A DNA stretch of 64,000 nt from Planctomycetota bacterium (GTDB taxonomy: Bacteria > Planctomycetota > Phycisphaerae > Phycisphaerales > SM1A02): assembly GCA_016872835.1 (NCBI GenBank), contig VGYX01000006.1:1-64000 (forward strand). The letters are read 5' to 3'. The number at the start of each line of letters is the position of its first letter. Positions within the stretch are counted from its first letter, which is position 1. Made by a program: the position numbers and the translations under genes. The notes beneath the pieces were generated by a model. That model was not told the DNA's origin. It saw only the letters and a program-made list of their open reading frames with translations, and ran no database searches. Shown piece by piece: positions 62,921-64,000 of the stretch.

Positions 62921-64000
62921 TTGCAGGTCCAGCCGAAGTCCAGAAGGATCAAGGCCAGATCGCTGCTTGTCACGATGCCGTCGGCATCCAGATCGGCTGG
63001 TCCGCCCTCGGTGCCCATGTCCAGCAGCAGGAAAGCCACGTCGCCGCTGTCAACGGCACAGCTGGCGTCCAGATCGGCCGGATTGCCGGGCACCTGCACA
63101 TCACCCTGTGAGTAGACCAAGATGGTGTACGGGCCAATCGAGAACACACCGCTCTGACCGAGCCCGTCGTAGGCGTAGCCGTTGGCCTCCACGTCGAGCG
63201 ACTGGGTGTTGCCGAAGTCGCTCGAGTAGCCGGTCCAGTCGCCGTTGAAGCGGCACTTCCACAGACCAGGGCGCGGCATGCCGATGCGGTAGTTGGTCCA
63301 GGTGGTCGCGCTGAAGTTGGCCAGCACCACCACGTCGTCGCCCGCGCCACCGTTCATCCAGCGGTGCCAGCCGATCAGCTTGTTCGAGTTGTTCACGTGA
63401 TGAACGTTGGTGTTCGGGCCCGTCAGGCCCTTCGTCACGCCGAGCTTGTTCGTGCGCAGCGCGATCATGTCCTTGTACATGGCGAAGATGCCCGCGAAGG
63501 TGGTCTTCTTGCTCCAGTCGAGCGGGTCGCTGTCCTGGAACCAGCCATCCTCGAGAATCTCCTGGCCCTGGAACATGAACGGGATTCCCGGGCTGAACAG
63601 CGTGACGCCGCCGCCGAGCGTGCTGCGCTTGCGCGCCCAGTAGTCGCCGGGCGTGGTCGGGCTGATGCTGCTCGACATGCGCTTCTTGCCGTTGGCCACC
63701 TCGTCATGGCTCTCCACGTAGATCGTGCGCTCGGTGTGATTGCCGTTGTAGCTGTGGGTGATCGACTCCTTCAGCTTCCACATGTCGCGGCCGCTGTCCC
63801 AAGTCTGCTGGATCACGTCACGCACGTTGTGCACGTACCAGTCCCACTGGCTGTCGAATCCCGCACCGCCGGCGCCGGTCGTCTTGCTGATCCAGTCGTT
63901 GTCGTCGAAGTCCTCGGCCATGCTGATCTTGCCGGGGAACTGCGCGTCGATCTCGTTGTTGCACCACTGCAGCAGGCTCCATGCCTCGGGCAGTTCCTGT
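62917..64000 (-). CDS. Branching-enzyme-like GH13 protein with dockerin-like tail, copy 1 (N-terminus beyond the window)
   Basis: The visible 360 residues are the C-terminal half. The frame is open to the right edge and matches copy 2 from SLLQ onward (MAEDFDDNDWISKT, YVESHDEVANGKKR, PGIPFMFQGQEILEDGWFQD, HHVNNSNKLIGWHRW). The tail is ADLDASCAVDSGDVAFLLLD then ADLDADGIVTSSDLALILLD, ending WTCN where copy 2 ends WTCE. The two tails are nearly interchangeable, so the pair arose by duplication. It lies upstream of copy 2 and overlaps it by 4 bp. Confidence 0.87.
   Translation of the reverse strand, partial: QELPEAWSLLQWCNNEIDAQFPGKISMAEDFDDNDWISKTTGAGGAGFDSQWDWYVHNVRDVIQQTWDSGRDMWKLKESITHSYNGNHTERTIYVESHDEVANGKKRMSSSISPTTPGDYWARKRSTLGGGVTLFSPGIPFMFQGQEILEDGWFQDSDPLDWSKKTTFAGIFAMYKDMIALRTNKLGVTKGLTGPNTNVHHVNNSNKLIGWHRWMNGGAGDDVVVLANFSATTWTNYRIGMPRPGLWKCRFNGDWTGYSSDFGNTQSLDVEANGYAYDGLGQSGVFSIGPYTILVYSQGDVQVPGNPADLDASCAVDSGDVAFLLLDMGTEGGPADLDADGIVTSSDLALILLDFGWTCN

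Overview
The window looks like a chromosomal segment of a planctomycete, most likely of the class Phycisphaerae. This is inferred from sequence style, not from a search: very high GC, pseudopilins with the [19 protein letters not shown]-type leader in unlinked loci, secreted proteins ending in paired dockerin-like repeats (DLDGDGVV.SGDVALLLLDFG), a flotillin/NfeD module, and Gram-negative envelope genes (LpxK, HldE, heptosyltransferase). Genes are tightly packed, often with 4-bp ATGA or GTGA overlaps. Several convergent pairs are separated by 0-21 bp with no terminator. I found no rRNA, tRNA, CRISPR array, insertion sequence or prophage. Only one gene-free stretch exceeds 300 bp (27814-28281).

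Layout. 1-6937 (minus strand) is a type II secretion operon in the order secreted protein, gspE, F, G, H, I, J, K, with K cut by the left edge. 7079-10761 holds an unpaired CoA-transferase A subunit, an MFS transporter, an unusual sigma factor and ndk. 10908-14102 encodes both subunits of a DNA topoisomerase VI, which is rare in bacteria, followed by a histidine kinase and a cold-shock protein. 15481-18042 is rpsO-pnp. 18194-21708 holds a lone acyl-CoA carboxyltransferase, rdgB and a cysteine-cluster protein. 21716-25615 is a membrane-quality operon (NfeD-type protease, short NfeD, FloA) followed by a frameshifted glycosyltransferase. 25694-27813 is a pair of paralogous prepilin-like proteins. 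28282-36161 carries a RidA protein, a Ser/Thr kinase, an LPS inner-core/lipid A set (heptosyltransferase, Maf, LpxK, HldE), an HU-like protein and DnaB.

36213-38032 is an ECF sigma factor with a membrane protein and a secreted helical protein. 38046-45165 is a peptide ABC importer with three permeases, a tethered binding protein and one ATPase. 45220-48904 holds a peroxiredoxin, dUTPase, a DegT-type aminotransferase, a BshB1-like deacetylase and TruA. 49104-50207 is a secreted dockerin-tailed protein. 50288-64000 is an alpha-glucan locus: a maltodextrin ABC importer whose binding protein is fused to its permease, a divergent secreted GH13 enzyme, MalQ and glucan phosphorylase, and two tandem secreted branching-enzyme-like GH13 proteins with dockerin-like tails. 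The secreted enzymes would process glucan outside the cytoplasm, the importer would take up maltodextrins, and MalQ plus phosphorylase would convert them to glucose-1-phosphate.

The strongest unexplained signal is promoter architecture. At ten or more genes a TAnnnT hexamer lies 6-7 nt before the start codon with no ribosome binding site. This is the geometry of leaderless transcription. In three places the upstream gene's TAG stop codon forms the first half of that hexamer, and at 54742/54765 two divergent genes share overlapping hexamers within a 22-bp gap. Genes with good Shine-Dalgarno sites (ndk, top6B, top6A, pnp, the HU gene, the sugar ATPase) form a contrasting class.
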